The translations under genes were made by a program, and so were the position numbers. DNA of 46,774 nt, from contig JAJSZS010000015.1 of NCBI GenBank assembly GCA_030262725.1, positions 1-46,774 of the forward strand, given 5' to 3'. This DNA comes from Candidatus Desulfofervidus auxilii (GTDB lineage: Bacteria; Desulfobacterota; Desulfofervidia; Desulfofervidales; Desulfofervidaceae). Positions 24,991 through 35,195 of this stretch are shown in pieces (the stretch's first letter is position 1; each line of letters starts with the position of its first letter). The notes under the pieces were generated by a model. It was given only the letters and a program-made list of their open reading frames with translations, was not told where the DNA came from and did not search any database.

Positions 24991-25358
24991 TGTTTTAATT
25001 GTGGATGATTCTGCAGCTATAAGAAAAATCATTAAAAAAACTATTTTAATCTCTGGCTTTGATGTAGAAAATTTTTATGAAGCAGGAAATGGTAAAGAAG
25101 CACTTAATATACTTAAAGATAATTGGGTAGATGTAGTGGTAACAGATATCCATATGCCAGAGATGAGTGGGATAACTTTATTAAAAAAAATAAGAGAAGA
25201 TGACGTACTTAGTAGTTTACCGGTTATTGTAATTTCTACAGAGGGAAGAGAGCAAAAAGTGAAGGAGGCATTAAATCTTGGGGCAAATGGATATATTAAA
25301 AAACCATTTAAACCAGAAGATATAAAAGACATTTTATTAAAAGTTATGGGGGAAGAAT

Positions 25359-26826
<1,468 letters not shown>

Positions 26827-26857
26827 ATTTAAAAAACAAGCAGGAGAAAATAGAAAA

Positions 26858-27160
26858 TTATTTTCCCAGATGTTTAAGAATTTCTTTTAATTCTTCTCTT
26901 ATTTCTTCTAAAATATTGTGTTGTTTTAAGCGTTTTGATAACTGTTTTTTGGCTCCAGAAATAGTAAACCCTTCTTCATAAAGCAATTTTTTAATTTCAA
27001 GAAGTATTTTAATATCTTCAATAGTATATAATCGATGGCTGGAAAACCGAATAGGTTTTATTTCTTTGAATTCCCTTTCCCAGAAACGCAATACATAAGG
27101 TTCTAATCCAACCAATTTACTTGCTTCACTAATTTTAAAATATTTTTTATTTTTTGACAT
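26858..27160 (-). CDS. MerR-family transcriptional regulator
   Basis: This is a 100-residue protein consisting of a winged helix-turn-helix: YFKISEASKLVGLEPYVLRFWEREF, seen as KISEASKLVGLEPYVLRFWE, then RLYTIEDIKILLEIKKLLYEEGFTI and a short C-terminal helix. It lacks an effector domain. In many delta-proteobacterial genomes a MerR of this size follows ihfA or pheT; here it stands alone between cheB and a DUF3782 gene, both of them separated from it. The target is unknown. Confidence 0.85.
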   Translation of the reverse strand: MSKNKKYFKISEASKLVGLEPYVLRFWEREFKEIKPIRFSSHRLYTIEDIKILLEIKKLLYEEGFTISGAKKQLSKRLKQHNILEEIREELKEILKHLGK

Positions 27161-27263
27161 TTTTCCATTACTTACCCAATTTAAAAAAATTCGTCAAACA
27201 TCTATTTTACAGGACTTTCCAAGAATTTTTAAAAGTTTTAGAAACAACAATTGCTGAGATTTA

Positions 27264-27983
27264 TTAGATTGGTAAGTCTTCTGGAGCTGTATAATACTCA
27301 ATATTGAGCCTTTCTGCTACGTCTCTTGCAGTAGGTTCAATCATAGGGCTTACTATTATTTTCCTTAATACCTTTTTATTTTCTTTTTTCTCATAAAAAT
27401 TTACCTTTCTTAAAAATGTATACACCTCTGATTTACTTACAGAACTTTTTATTTCCATAACCCATACCATTCCATCTTTTATTACTATATCTAATTCTAC
27501 CTGGTCAGGCCATCCAAAAACTTCCCCTTCACTATCATAGGAAAGATATCTTTCTACTTTAAGACCTGTAAGCTCTTCAATTACAGACTTTATTGCTTCT
27601 CTAAATGCATATTCTGTAGAAATGCCCCATCTTGCACCAAGTGCCCCTATAGTGCGATCTATTCTTCTATCAACCCTGCGTATCTCTTTTAAAAGCTCTT
27701 CAAACCTTTTTTGATGCTCTTCAAATCTTTTGTCATATACTTCAAATCGTTTAGCGAATTCTTCAAGCCTTTTTTGATGCTGTTCAAATCTTTTATTTGC
27801 CTCTTCCCTCTGTATCTGTATTTCTTTTAAAAGCTTTTCAAAACGGTCTTCTGTTTGCTCTCTTGGTGCAAATAAAGATGAAAGCATCCTCCACAACTCT
27901 ATTCTTACTTCAGGATGCTTCCTTAAAATTTTTGGAAGTTCCTCATAAATGAGCTTTTTTATCTCTTCTTTCATATTATCCAA
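27264..27983 (-). CDS. DUF3782 family protein, PD-(D/E)XK nuclease fold
   Basis: The N-terminal half is a long coiled coil with near-heptad repeats such as KRFEEHQKRFEEL and KRLEEFAKRFEVYDKRFEE. The C-terminal half has the nuclease-like core: VELDIVIKDGMVWVMEIKSS, in which D, E and K form a D-x-n-ExK pattern. Such proteins are common in hyperthermophiles and cyanobacteria, often in several copies, and their role is unknown; a restriction-like or repair nuclease is the usual guess. An ATG at 27974 (MKEEI) is an alternative start. It is a single gene transcribed away from the DUF5752-TreT pair. Confidence 0.75.
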   Translation of the reverse strand: MDNMKEEIKKLIYEELPKILRKHPEVRIELWRMLSSLFAPREQTEDRFEKLLKEIQIQREEANKRFEQHQKRLEEFAKRFEVYDKRFEEHQKRFEELLKEIRRVDRRIDRTIGALGARWGISTEYAFREAIKSVIEELTGLKVERYLSYDSEGEVFGWPDQVELDIVIKDGMVWVMEIKSSVSKSEVYTFLRKVNFYEKKENKKVLRKIIVSPMIEPTARDVAERLNIEYYTAPEDLPI

Positions 27984-28061
27984 AAAATTTATAAATATTC
28001 TAAAAACAAATTATCACAAAACCGATTTAGTAGCAATACTTAAGAATTTCACTCTGTTTTA

Positions 28062-28100
28062 AATCTATTTATTGTTTTTAAAAAACAATTAGATTATAAA
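28062..28100. promoter_or_regulatory. Long AT palindrome overlapping a sigma-70-like promoter
   Basis: AATCTA-TTT-ATTGTTTTT-A-AAAAACAAT-TAGATT at 28062-28095 forms two nested inverted repeats (6 and 9 bases per arm) with a three-base bulge. On the plus strand TTGTTT (28072-28077) and TATAAA (28095-28100) are 17 bases apart, a good promoter for the DUF5752-TreT pair. The palindrome covers the -35 and may be an operator. Confidence 0.45.
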
Positions 28101-28153
28101 AATAGTAGACATTTAAATTTAAAAGACGATTTTAAAATGGAGAGGTGATATTT

Positions 28154-28822
28154 ATGAATTCTGAACAAACAATTTATCCATTTGCAGTAAAAGATTGTGC
28201 TTTAATTGCTATTGCTACTGGAATTCATGTTCAAAATCTGAGAGAATTAAAAGATAAATTGTTAACTATTCATCCTGGTAGTATTTATTATCATTTTTGG
28301 GGTAGTTTGCTTAATCCTCGTTTTGAAGAGCCAGAATTTAATAATGATTTTGCAGCATGGACATATCATGCACTTCATGACCCTATACTTGCAGAAAGAT
28401 TGGCTGTTATTGATCCCACAGAATTTGCTGATATAGAGGATTTACGTCAAGAATTAATAGATGTGATTGAAGAAAGACTATATGAAATTGAATATGTTCC
28501 ATGGTCTAAACCTGATCAGCAATTCCATTTTATTCGTTCTCAAATTGTTGTATTTGATACTCATAAACGTATTACTGAGCCAAAAGAGCTTGCTAAAATT
28601 TTGCCATCTTTAAGCACAGGCAGTATTTTTTATCATTTTATTGATGCAAGAAGGAGAACAAAGGAAAAAACAGATGATTTTCGGGCTTGGCTTAAAGGAT
28701 TTGGTGACACATATGCAGATTTGTGTAGTTTAATTGCTGCTATTGATCCTTATTTTACTACTTTAGCAGAATTGCGTCAAAAATTATCACAGCTATTTGA
28801 GTTGTATTTTGGAGGAAAATAA
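28154..28822 (+). CDS. DUF5752 family protein
   Basis: This is a 222-residue soluble protein made of two related halves: each has a helical region followed by GSIYYHFW or GSIFYHFID, then an acidic FNNDFAAWTYHALHD or TDDFRAWLKGFGD segment. The internal repeat suggests an ancient duplication. The family often sits beside trehalose synthase or glycosyltransferase genes, as here, but has no known activity. A GTG at 28145 is in frame; GGAGAGG before the ATG at 28154 supports the shorter start. Its stop shares one base with the next ATG. Confidence 0.75.
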   Translation: MNSEQTIYPFAVKDCALIAIATGIHVQNLRELKDKLLTIHPGSIYYHFWGSLLNPRFEEPEFNNDFAAWTYHALHDPILAERLAVIDPTEFADIEDLRQELIDVIEERLYEIEYVPWSKPDQQFHFIRSQIVVFDTHKRITEPKELAKILPSLSTGSIFYHFIDARRRTKEKTDDFRAWLKGFGDTYADLCSLIAAIDPYFTTLAELRQKLSQLFELYFGGK

Positions 28823-30060
28823 TGGGAGTGCTTGAGCGGTATGCAGAAGTTGCTGGTCCTGATGTAATCGAGCATTTGCGACAACTTGCAGCTTTATTAA
28901 AAGGAATGAAAGTCATTCATGTCAATTCAACACGCAAAGGTGGGGGAGTAGCTGAAATTTTACAAAAGCTTGTTCCTCTTATGCAAGAATTAGGAATAGA
29001 TGCTAAATGGGAAATAATTACTGGTAAGGAAGAATTTTTTAAATGTACAAAGAGTATGCATAATGCTCTTCAAGGAAATCCAATAAATATACCAGAACCT
29101 TGGTTTAGAATTTATGAAAAGACAAATGAAGAAAATGCAGAAAGATTGTGTTCAGAGCTTGAAAATGCAGATATGGTGTTTATTCATGATCCCCAGCCGG
29201 CTCCATTGCTTAAATTTTGCCAAAATAGAAAAGGCAAATGGATTTGGCGTTGTCACATAGACATCAGTCGTCCTTATCGTCCTGTATGGAAATATTTTAA
29301 AAACTTTGTTATTGCTTATGATGCAAGTATTTTTTCTATTGCTGATTTTGCTCAACCTTTACCACATCCATTATACATAATTCCTCCAAGCATTGATCCT
29401 TTGAGTGAAAAAAATATAGAATTAGAAAAAGAAGAGGTTTTTTCTGTTTATAAAAAATTTGGCATAGATCCTGAATTACCTGTTATTGTCCAGATTTCTC
29501 GTTTTGATCGTTTTAAAGATCCTCTTGGAGTAATTCAGGCTTATAGATTAACAAAGAAATTTATTCCTCATTTACAGCTTGTTTTGGCTGGTGGCGGAGC
29601 TACAGATGATCCAGAGGGTGAAATGGTTTTAAGCGAAGTACAAGCTGCAGCTGCTGATGATCCCAATATCCACGTACTTTCTTTGCCTCCAGAATCAGAT
29701 CGTATTATTAATGCTTTACAACGGGGAGCAGATATTGTTTTACAAAAATCTATAAAAGAAGGTTTTGGTCTCACTGTTACCGAAGCTATGTGGAAGGGAA
29801 AACCTGTTATTGGAGGAAATACAGGTGGCATTAGACTTCAAGTAATTAATCATCATACAGGTTTTTTAGTAGATACACCAGAAGGAGCTGCTCTTCGTAT
29901 TCGTTATTTACTCCGTCATCGAGATCAACTTTATACAATGGGAGAAAAAGCAAAAGAATTTGTGAGAGAAAATTTTCTTATAACAAGACATTTAAGAGAT
30001 TATCTCACACTTATGGTAGCCATATCTTATGGTGTAAAGGAGAGAATCGAGTTAGGATAA
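28822..30060 (+). CDS. treT: Trehalose synthase-type GT4 glycosyltransferase
   Basis: This matches the TreT family, which joins glucose from a nucleotide sugar to glucose to make trehalose. The N-terminal MKVIHVNSTRKGGGVAEILQKLVPLMQELGID is characteristic (seen as VIHVNSTRKGGGVAEIL), followed by WRCHIDISRP. The GT4 C-terminal domain has QISRFDRFKDPLGVI, VLQKSIKEGFGLTVTEAMW and KPVIGGNTGGI, where the E-x7-E type residues bind the donor. At 412 residues the length is normal. Trehalose would be a compatible solute or heat protectant. A related synthase using another acceptor is possible. Confidence 0.8.
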   Translation: MGVLERYAEVAGPDVIEHLRQLAALLKGMKVIHVNSTRKGGGVAEILQKLVPLMQELGIDAKWEIITGKEEFFKCTKSMHNALQGNPINIPEPWFRIYEKTNEENAERLCSELENADMVFIHDPQPAPLLKFCQNRKGKWIWRCHIDISRPYRPVWKYFKNFVIAYDASIFSIADFAQPLPHPLYIIPPSIDPLSEKNIELEKEEVFSVYKKFGIDPELPVIVQISRFDRFKDPLGVIQAYRLTKKFIPHLQLVLAGGGATDDPEGEMVLSEVQAAAADDPNIHVLSLPPESDRIINALQRGADIVLQKSIKEGFGLTVTEAMWKGKPVIGGNTGGIRLQVINHHTGFLVDTPEGAALRIRYLLRHRDQLYTMGEKAKEFVRENFLITRHLRDYLTLMVAISYGVKERIELG

Positions 30061-30087
30061 ATTTTCCCTGAAAAAGGAGGATAATTT

Positions 30088-30462
30088 ATGGCAGAATTAA
30101 AATATGGTGAGAAAGCAATTGCTGAAGCAAAACTTGAGGCTTGGCCAAATCCTTATCCTGATAGAAATTATACCATTGAAATAACCTTTCCAGAATTTAC
30201 TTGCCTTTGCCCTCGTTCTGGATATCCAGATTTTGCTACAATTAGAATAAAATATATACCTGATAAAAATATTGTAGAATTAAAATCTCTCAAATTATAT
30301 TTGAATAAATATCGTGGTATTTATATCTCACATGAAGAGGCAACTAATAGGATCTATACAGACCTTTACAATCTTCTTAAACCAAAATTTCTTGAAGTAA
30401 TAGGTGATTTTAATCCCAGAGGGAATGTAAAAACCATTGTCAAAGTTTCTTCAGAAAAATGA
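30088..30462 (+). CDS. queF: NADPH-dependent 7-cyano-7-deazaguanine reductase
   Basis: QueF reduces preQ0 to preQ1 in queuosine biosynthesis. The short unimodular form (124 residues) shows the active-site Cys region [16 protein letters not shown] and the QueF signature [14 protein letters not shown]. The end has the family tail NPRGNVKT. A good AAGGAGGA precedes the ATG. queD lies about 2.3 kb further on the opposite strand. The 3' end overlaps tmk by 4 bases. Confidence 0.93.
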   Translation: MAELKYGEKAIAEAKLEAWPNPYPDRNYTIEITFPEFTCLCPRSGYPDFATIRIKYIPDKNIVELKSLKLYLNKYRGIYISHEEATNRIYTDLYNLLKPKFLEVIGDFNPRGNVKTIVKVSSEK

Positions 30463-31067
30463 GTCTTTTTATTACCTTTGAAGGTATAGAAGGATGTGGT
30501 AAAACTACACAATTAAATCTTTTAGCCAAATGGTTAAAAGAAAGAAATAAAAATATTTATATTACTTATGAGCCAGGAGGAACTGATTTAGGAAAAAATA
30601 TAAGAAAAATTTTACTTTCGCCAAATCTTTCCATTTCAGCAGAAGCAGAATTATTTCTTTATCTAGCTGATAGAGCTGAACATATTAAAAAAGTAATATT
30701 GCCAGCTTTAGCTGAAAAAGAAATTGTCCTTTGCGATAGATACCATGACTCCACTTTAGCCTATCAAGGTTATGGAAGAGGTATTGATTTAGAATTTTTG
30801 TGGTTTTGCTTTTCTACTTTTAAATTTCCATTACCTCATATTACTTTTTTATTAGATTGTCCAGTAGAAATTGGTCTTAAAAGGATTAGAAAGAAAAAAC
30901 TTGATCGAATAGAAAAAGAAAATTTGACATTTCATCAGCGTGTAAGAGAAGGGTTTTTAAAACTAGCAAAAGCAGAACCAGGTCGAATAAAAGTAATTGA
31001 TGCTACTTTACCTAAAGATGAAATTCAAATACAGATTAGGAAATGGATAAAAGATTATGGCATTTAG
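30459..31067 (+). CDS. tmk: Thymidylate kinase
   Basis: Tmk phosphorylates dTMP to dTDP. The P-loop is [12 protein letters not shown] near the N-terminus. The dTMP-binding [27 protein letters not shown] and the [16 protein letters not shown] segment follow, and the length (202 residues) is normal. It overlaps queF by 4 bases and holB by 11 bases. The tmk-holB pairing is common in bacteria. Confidence 0.95.
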   Translation: MSLFITFEGIEGCGKTTQLNLLAKWLKERNKNIYITYEPGGTDLGKNIRKILLSPNLSISAEAELFLYLADRAEHIKKVILPALAEKEIVLCDRYHDSTLAYQGYGRGIDLEFLWFCFSTFKFPLPHITFLLDCPVEIGLKRIRKKKLDRIEKENLTFHQRVREGFLKLAKAEPGRIKVIDATLPKDEIQIQIRKWIKDYGI

Positions 31068-32016
31068 AGAAATAATTGGTCAGAAAAATGTGATTAATTG
31101 GTTAAAATCAGCATTTGCTAAACATAGGTTAGCTTCAGCTTATCTTTTTAGCGGACTTGAAGGGATTGGCAAAACAACAGTAGCTATAAATTTTGCTAAA
31201 TTTTTAAATTGTCATTCGCCAAAAGATGGAGATGCTTGTGAAAAATGTAGTAATTGTGTTAAAATCAATGCTAATACTCATCCAGATGTAATTGTTATTC
31301 AGGGAGAAGTAATTAAAATTGAGCAAATAAGATTTTTGGAACAAACCCTTTCTCTTAAACCTCTTATAGCTAAAAAAAGAGTAGTAATTATTAAACGAGC
31401 TGAAAACATGACTTTAGAAGCAGCAAATGCATTTTTAAAAACATTAGAGGAACCTCCATTAAATACTATTTTGATTCTTACTACTTCTCATAAATATCAA
31501 CTTTTACCAACAATTGTTTCTCGCTGTCAAATGGTTATTTTTAAACCCTTACCTTTAAAAATTATTCAAGAAATATTAGAAAAAAAGGGAGTAGATAAAA
31601 CAAAAGCCTTTTTCTTTGCTTCTTTATCCCAAGGAAGTTTAGGAAAAGCTTTACGTTTTTTGGAAGAAAAAATAGATTTTAATTGGATTTATGATTTAGT
31701 AGAAAAAATTTCAATTATAAAAACATGGAAAAGTCTAAATTCTATTTTAGAAAAAACAAAAGATTTAGAAAATCTTGAAAAATTGTTAGATTTCTATCAA
31801 GCTTTATGGCGTGATATTTTACTAATAAAATATCAATGTGAAGATTTTTTAATAAATAAAGAACTTATTGATAATTATCGCAAAATAGCTTCAACTACTT
31901 CTCTTTCAGAAATTAAAGACATACTTATTACTATTGAACAAATAAAAAGATGGTTAAAACAAAATGTATCAAAAGAAACTCTTTTAGAATACTTAGTTTT
32001 AAAAAGATGGTATTAA
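31057..32016 (+). CDS. holB: DNA polymerase III delta-prime subunit
   Basis: HolB is part of the clamp loader. The P-loop is GLEGIGKTT, and the zinc-binding module is C-x8-C-x2-C-x2-C in NCHSPKDGDACEKCSNC. It continues with the Walker-B region RVVIIKRAENMTLEAANAFLKTLEEPP and sensor-1 TTSHKYQLLPTIVSRCQ. The length of 319 residues is normal. It starts inside tmk and is followed after 15 bases by the GDT1-like gene. Confidence 0.93.
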   Translation: MAFREIIGQKNVINWLKSAFAKHRLASAYLFSGLEGIGKTTVAINFAKFLNCHSPKDGDACEKCSNCVKINANTHPDVIVIQGEVIKIEQIRFLEQTLSLKPLIAKKRVVIIKRAENMTLEAANAFLKTLEEPPLNTILILTTSHKYQLLPTIVSRCQMVIFKPLPLKIIQEILEKKGVDKTKAFFFASLSQGSLGKALRFLEEKIDFNWIYDLVEKISIIKTWKSLNSILEKTKDLENLEKLLDFYQALWRDILLIKYQCEDFLINKELIDNYRKIASTTSLSEIKDILITIEQIKRWLKQNVSKETLLEYLVLKRWY

Positions 32017-32031
32017 AAATAGGAGTAAAAT

Positions 32032-32301
32032 ATGGATTGGCGATTAATTATTATAGTTTTTGTTACTATCTTTTTAGCAGAGCTTGGAGATAAAACTCAA
32101 TTAGCTACTTTACTCTATGCTTCAAAAACGCAAAGCGGACTTTCTGTATTTATTGGTGCTTCTTTAGCCTTAATTTTTACTTCTTTTTTAGGTGCATTTT
32201 TAGGAGAATGGATTAGTAAATATATTCCTCAAAATTGGATAAATATAATAGCTGGCATTGTTTTTATTATTATTGGAATTTTTATATTGATTAGGCGTTA
32301 A
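32032..32301 (+). CDS. TMEM165/GDT1 family (UPF0016) membrane protein
   Basis: This is a small inner-membrane protein of 89 residues with about three transmembrane helices. The family motif ExGDKT is in FLAELGDKTQLATLLYA. Only one half of the usual two-motif protein is present, as in bacterial half-size members that must dimerise. Relatives export Mn2+ or Ca2+ in exchange for protons. It overlaps the convergent Nudix gene by four bases. Confidence 0.85.
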   Translation: MDWRLIIIVFVTIFLAELGDKTQLATLLYASKTQSGLSVFIGASLALIFTSFLGAFLGEWISKYIPQNWINIIAGIVFIIIGIFILIRR

Positions 32302-32783
32302 TTTATTTTTTCTTTTTGGCACAATTCTATTAATCTAGATTTTATCTTCTTCAAAATTTCCTTTTCTCCTTTATAACTACAAAATTTAATTGCTTCTTCT
32401 ATAGAAAACCATCTTACTTCTTCTACTTCAAAATCATGTTGAGTAATGTCACCTCCAATAGCCTTTACTATAAAAAAATGCACTGTTTTTTTCACACGTA
32501 CTTTTTCCAATGGATGATAAAACCAATAATGGATAGGCTCAATCTTTTCTACAATTTCTCCCTCAAGACCTGATTCTTCTCTTATTTCTCTTAAAGCAGC
32601 TGCTACAATCTTTTCACCAGGTTCTACCCAACCTTTTGGAAGACTCCATACTATTTGTTGCCGAAAGCCCATATGCCGACACAATACTACTTCTGGTCTT
32701 CCCTCTTCACATCGATAAATTACACCACCTGCTGAAACTTCAATCTTTACTCGTGGAGGCATCCTCTTCCCAATATTCAGCAC
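32298..32783 (-). CDS. Nudix hydrolase
   Basis: The Nudix box is complete: G-WVEPG-E-KIVAAAL-REIREESGL (G-x5-E-x7-REUxEExGU). The beginning VEVSAGGVIYR-like pattern and SLPKGWVEPGE resemble Ap4A hydrolase-type enzymes, so dinucleoside polyphosphates are a possible substrate; this is inference. The gene overlaps the end of queD by 44 bases from the first ATG, or by 26 bases from an ATG at 32765 that also has GGGAAGAGG close by. It is co-transcribed with queD. Confidence 0.85.
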   Translation of the reverse strand: MLNIGKRMPPRVKIEVSAGGVIYRCEEGRPEVVLCRHMGFRQQIVWSLPKGWVEPGEKIVAAALREIREESGLEGEIVEKIEPIHYWFYHPLEKVRVKKTVHFFIVKAIGGDITQHDFEVEEVRWFSIEEAIKFCSYKGEKEILKKIKSRLIELCQKEKIN

Positions 32784-33132
32784 AGGCTGTATCTGATTCC
32801 CAAACAGTTACTTTACCTATACTTACTTGTGGAGGAAGGGCTTTTTTTAATTGTTTAAAAATATAACAAGCAATTCTTTCTGAAGTAGGATTTTCTTTAT
32901 CAAAGGGAGGTATTTCATTGAGATAGGCATGGTCTAGTTTAGCTAAACATTCCTTTAAAAGTACTTTTAAGTCCTGAAAATCCATAACCATTCCAGCTGT
33001 ATTTAATGTCTTTGAACGCACTTCAATTTCTACTTGCCAATTATGACCATGCAATGCCTCACACTTCCCTTGATAATGACGTAAGCGATGAGCAGCAGCA
33101 AATTGTGAAATTACCTTTAAAGCATACATCAA
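32740..33132 (-). CDS. queD: 6-carboxytetrahydropterin synthase QueD
   Basis: QueD converts dihydroneopterin triphosphate to 6-carboxytetrahydropterin, an early queuosine step. Zinc ligands and catalytic residues are visible in FAAAHRLRHYQGKCEALHGHNWQVEIEV, taken as AAAHRLRHYQGKCEALHGHN (first His, catalytic Cys, HGH pair). VMDFQDLK and LDHAYLNE follow, and the late PTSERIACYIF is typical of QueD rather than mammalian PTPS. The length is 130 residues. It precedes the Nudix gene on the minus strand. Confidence 0.92.
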   Translation of the reverse strand: MMYALKVISQFAAAHRLRHYQGKCEALHGHNWQVEIEVRSKTLNTAGMVMDFQDLKVLLKECLAKLDHAYLNEIPPFDKENPTSERIACYIFKQLKKALPPQVSIGKVTVWESDTACAEYWEEDASTSKD

Positions 33133-33169
33133 TTTTTTTTAATGTAAAAAAAAGCATCAGTCAATTCCC

Positions 33170-33198
33170 TTGACCTAGTTTTGTGAGCAGTTTAAAAA
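33170..33198 (+). promoter_or_regulatory. Sigma-70-like promoter for the class IV aminotransferase
   Basis: TTGACC at 33170-33175 and TAAAAA at 33193-33198 are 17 bases apart, 25 bases before the ATG at 33223. It lies in the 90-base divergent gap after queD, in which no preQ1 riboswitch fold was recognised. Confidence 0.45.
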
Positions 33199-33222
33199 TA
33201 ACAAAATTTTTAAGGTATTAAA

Positions 33223-34188
33223 ATGTTTAAATTACTTTCTGTAGAAGAAATTTTTTCTTTTTTAAAAGATTTAAATTTCCCACATCAAAAAGATTATCTT
33301 GCTATGTATTCCAGCTTTTTTGGAGGTGTTATAACTGAACCTAATTTTATGCTTCTACCTATTGATGATCATATGGTACATAGAGGAGATGGGGTATTTG
33401 AAGTTATTAAGTTTTGCAAAAAACGTATTTATCAATTTGATGCCCATTTAGAAAGATTAAAAAATTCTGCTAATCTTATTGGTCTTAAAATTCCTTTTTC
33501 ATTAAAAGAAATTAAAGAAATTGTGAAAGAGACAATAAAAATTACCAAGGCAAATGATGGTATTATCCATATTTATATTTCAAGAGGATTTGGTAGTTTC
33601 AGTGTTAATCCATTTGAAACAATAGGAAGTCAGCTTTATGTTGTTATTACTCGTCTAAAACCGTTACCAGCTCGCTATGAAAAGGAAGGTGTAAAAGTAA
33701 TTATTAGCAAAATACCTATTAAGCCAGGATTTTTTGCTCAAATAAAATCATGTAACTATTTATCTAATGTATTAATGAAAAAAGAAGCTTTAGAAGCAGG
33801 TGCTGATTTTGCTATAAGTCTTGATGAAAATGGTTTTTTAGCAGAAGGGGCTACGGAAAGCATTGGTTTGGTTTCTAAAGATAATTATTTAAAATTTCCT
33901 GAATTTAAAAGGGTGTTAAAAGGCATTACTTTGCAAAGAGCCATGATATTAGCTGAAAATTTAGTTAAGAAAGGATTAATAAAAGGGGTAAAGTTATCAC
34001 CTATATCATTAGAAGATGCTTATAATGCAAAGGAAATTTTGCTTCTAGGAACTACAATTGATGTTTTGCCTGTAACTTGGTTTGAAGGTAAAATTGTTGG
34101 AGACGGTAAACCAGGGCCTGTAGCTAGAAATCTTAAAAATCTTTTTGAAAAAGATATATTTTCTGAAGAAGTGTCTGAACCTGTTTGA
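33223..34188 (+). CDS. Class IV PLP-dependent aminotransferase
   Basis: This belongs to fold-type IV enzymes (branched-chain aminotransferase, D-amino-acid aminotransferase, aminodeoxychorismate lyase). The PLP-binding Lys is in FAQIKSCNYLSNVLMKKEA, an arrangement close to branched-chain enzymes. HMVHRGDGVFEVIKF marks the N-terminal domain and GFLAEGATESIGLV the cofactor-phosphate loop. At 321 residues it carries about 25 extra N-terminal residues. The exact substrate cannot be read from sequence. AAGG lies before the ATG. Confidence 0.82.
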   Translation: MFKLLSVEEIFSFLKDLNFPHQKDYLAMYSSFFGGVITEPNFMLLPIDDHMVHRGDGVFEVIKFCKKRIYQFDAHLERLKNSANLIGLKIPFSLKEIKEIVKETIKITKANDGIIHIYISRGFGSFSVNPFETIGSQLYVVITRLKPLPARYEKEGVKVIISKIPIKPGFFAQIKSCNYLSNVLMKKEALEAGADFAISLDENGFLAEGATESIGLVSKDNYLKFPEFKRVLKGITLQRAMILAENLVKKGLIKGVKLSPISLEDAYNAKEILLLGTTIDVLPVTWFEGKIVGDGKPGPVARNLKNLFEKDIFSEEVSEPV

Positions 34189-34211
34189 AAAAGTTTTTTA
34201 TTGTCGCCTTC

Positions 34212-34240
34212 TTTACAAAATTTCTAAAATAAACTATAAG
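34212..34240 (+). promoter_or_regulatory. Sigma-70-like promoter for mvhG-mvhA
   Basis: TTTACA (34212-34217) and TATAAG (34235-34240) are separated by 17 bases, 40 bases upstream of the mvhG ATG. A strong AAAGGAGGG Shine-Dalgarno follows. Confidence 0.45.
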
Positions 34241-34280
34241 AGAGACCGTCAGAAGATAAAAGAATAAAGGAGGGCTTAAG

Positions 34281-35183
34281 ATGGGGCTTAAAGTAGTTGA
34301 AGAGTTTTTAAATGCTTGTTCTGGTTGTGAGCTTTCTATTCTAAATATGGGTGAGACATGGGTAGATGTATTAAAAGAACTTGAATTTGTGCACATGCCG
34401 CTATTGATAGATAATAAATATTTTGGTCAAACAGGCGAAGGAACACAGATAGAAATACCTGAAGCAGATATAGCGATAGTATCTGGAAGTGTAAGAAATG
34501 AAGAACAAAAGCAAGTACTTGAAGAAATTAGAAAAAAATGCAAAATACTGATTGCTCTTGGCACTTGTGCTACCAATGGTGGTATTCCTGCTCTTGCCAA
34601 TATGTGGTCTAAAGAAGAGATATTAAATTCTATTTATGTCAATCCTCCAAAAGATGTGCCAGCATGGTTAGATAGGGTCTATGCTTTAGACGAAATTGTA
34701 AAAGTAGACATTTATGTTCCAGGCTGTCCTCCTCATGCAAAAAATATTGCTGATGCTATCACTGCTTTAATTAAAGGTGAAACCTGGTCATTACCAGAAA
34801 GAAGTGTCTGTGATTCTTGTCCACTTAAACGTGAAAAGAAGGCAAGCAGCGGAACTGTGAAGAGATCTTTAGAAAATCTTGAATTTGATCCTGAAAAGCC
34901 TTTAGATGAGATGCGTTGTATTATGGAACAAGGCTTTCTCTGTTTAGGTCCAGTGACTAAGGCTGGTTGTCGTGGTGATAGTGATGCCCCTCGCTGTATT
35001 AGGGCAAGGATTGGCTGTCGTGGTTGTTTTGGGCCTATTCGCAAAGGAGCAAAACCAATGGTAGAAATGATGACAGCATGGTCTTCTATTGGTCTTAATG
35101 CACAGGCAGTACCAGACAGACGTGCTTTACTCAATCGGTTTATTGGTGCTCACAATAATTTAAGACCTTTACCTAAGAGATAA
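34281..35183 (+). CDS. mvhG: F420-non-reducing hydrogenase small subunit MvhG
   Basis: MvhG is the iron-sulfur electron-transfer subunit of the Mvh group 3c hydrogenase. The proximal-cluster residues are in ACSGCELSILN, ALGTCATNGG and YVPGCPPH. The C-terminal part has further clusters in CDSCPLKRE and CIRARIGCRGCFGPIRKG. The length of 300 residues is normal and all expected cysteine groups seem present, so this subunit looks functional, unlike its partner mvhA. It is cytoplasmic, with no Tat signal. mvhA follows after 12 bases. Confidence 0.92.
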   Translation: MGLKVVEEFLNACSGCELSILNMGETWVDVLKELEFVHMPLLIDNKYFGQTGEGTQIEIPEADIAIVSGSVRNEEQKQVLEEIRKKCKILIALGTCATNGGIPALANMWSKEEILNSIYVNPPKDVPAWLDRVYALDEIVKVDIYVPGCPPHAKNIADAITALIKGETWSLPERSVCDSCPLKREKKASSGTVKRSLENLEFDPEKPLDEMRCIMEQGFLCLGPVTKAGCRGDSDAPRCIRARIGCRGCFGPIRKGAKPMVEMMTAWSSIGLNAQAVPDRRALLNRFIGAHNNLRPLPKR

Positions 35184-35195
35184 AGGAGGGGAAAA

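Noticed and set aside
30061-30087. preQ1 riboswitch before queF
   Set aside because: Only 27 bases separate the genes, too short for the fold; the 90-base gap before queD also lacks the preQ1-I or preQ1-II core.
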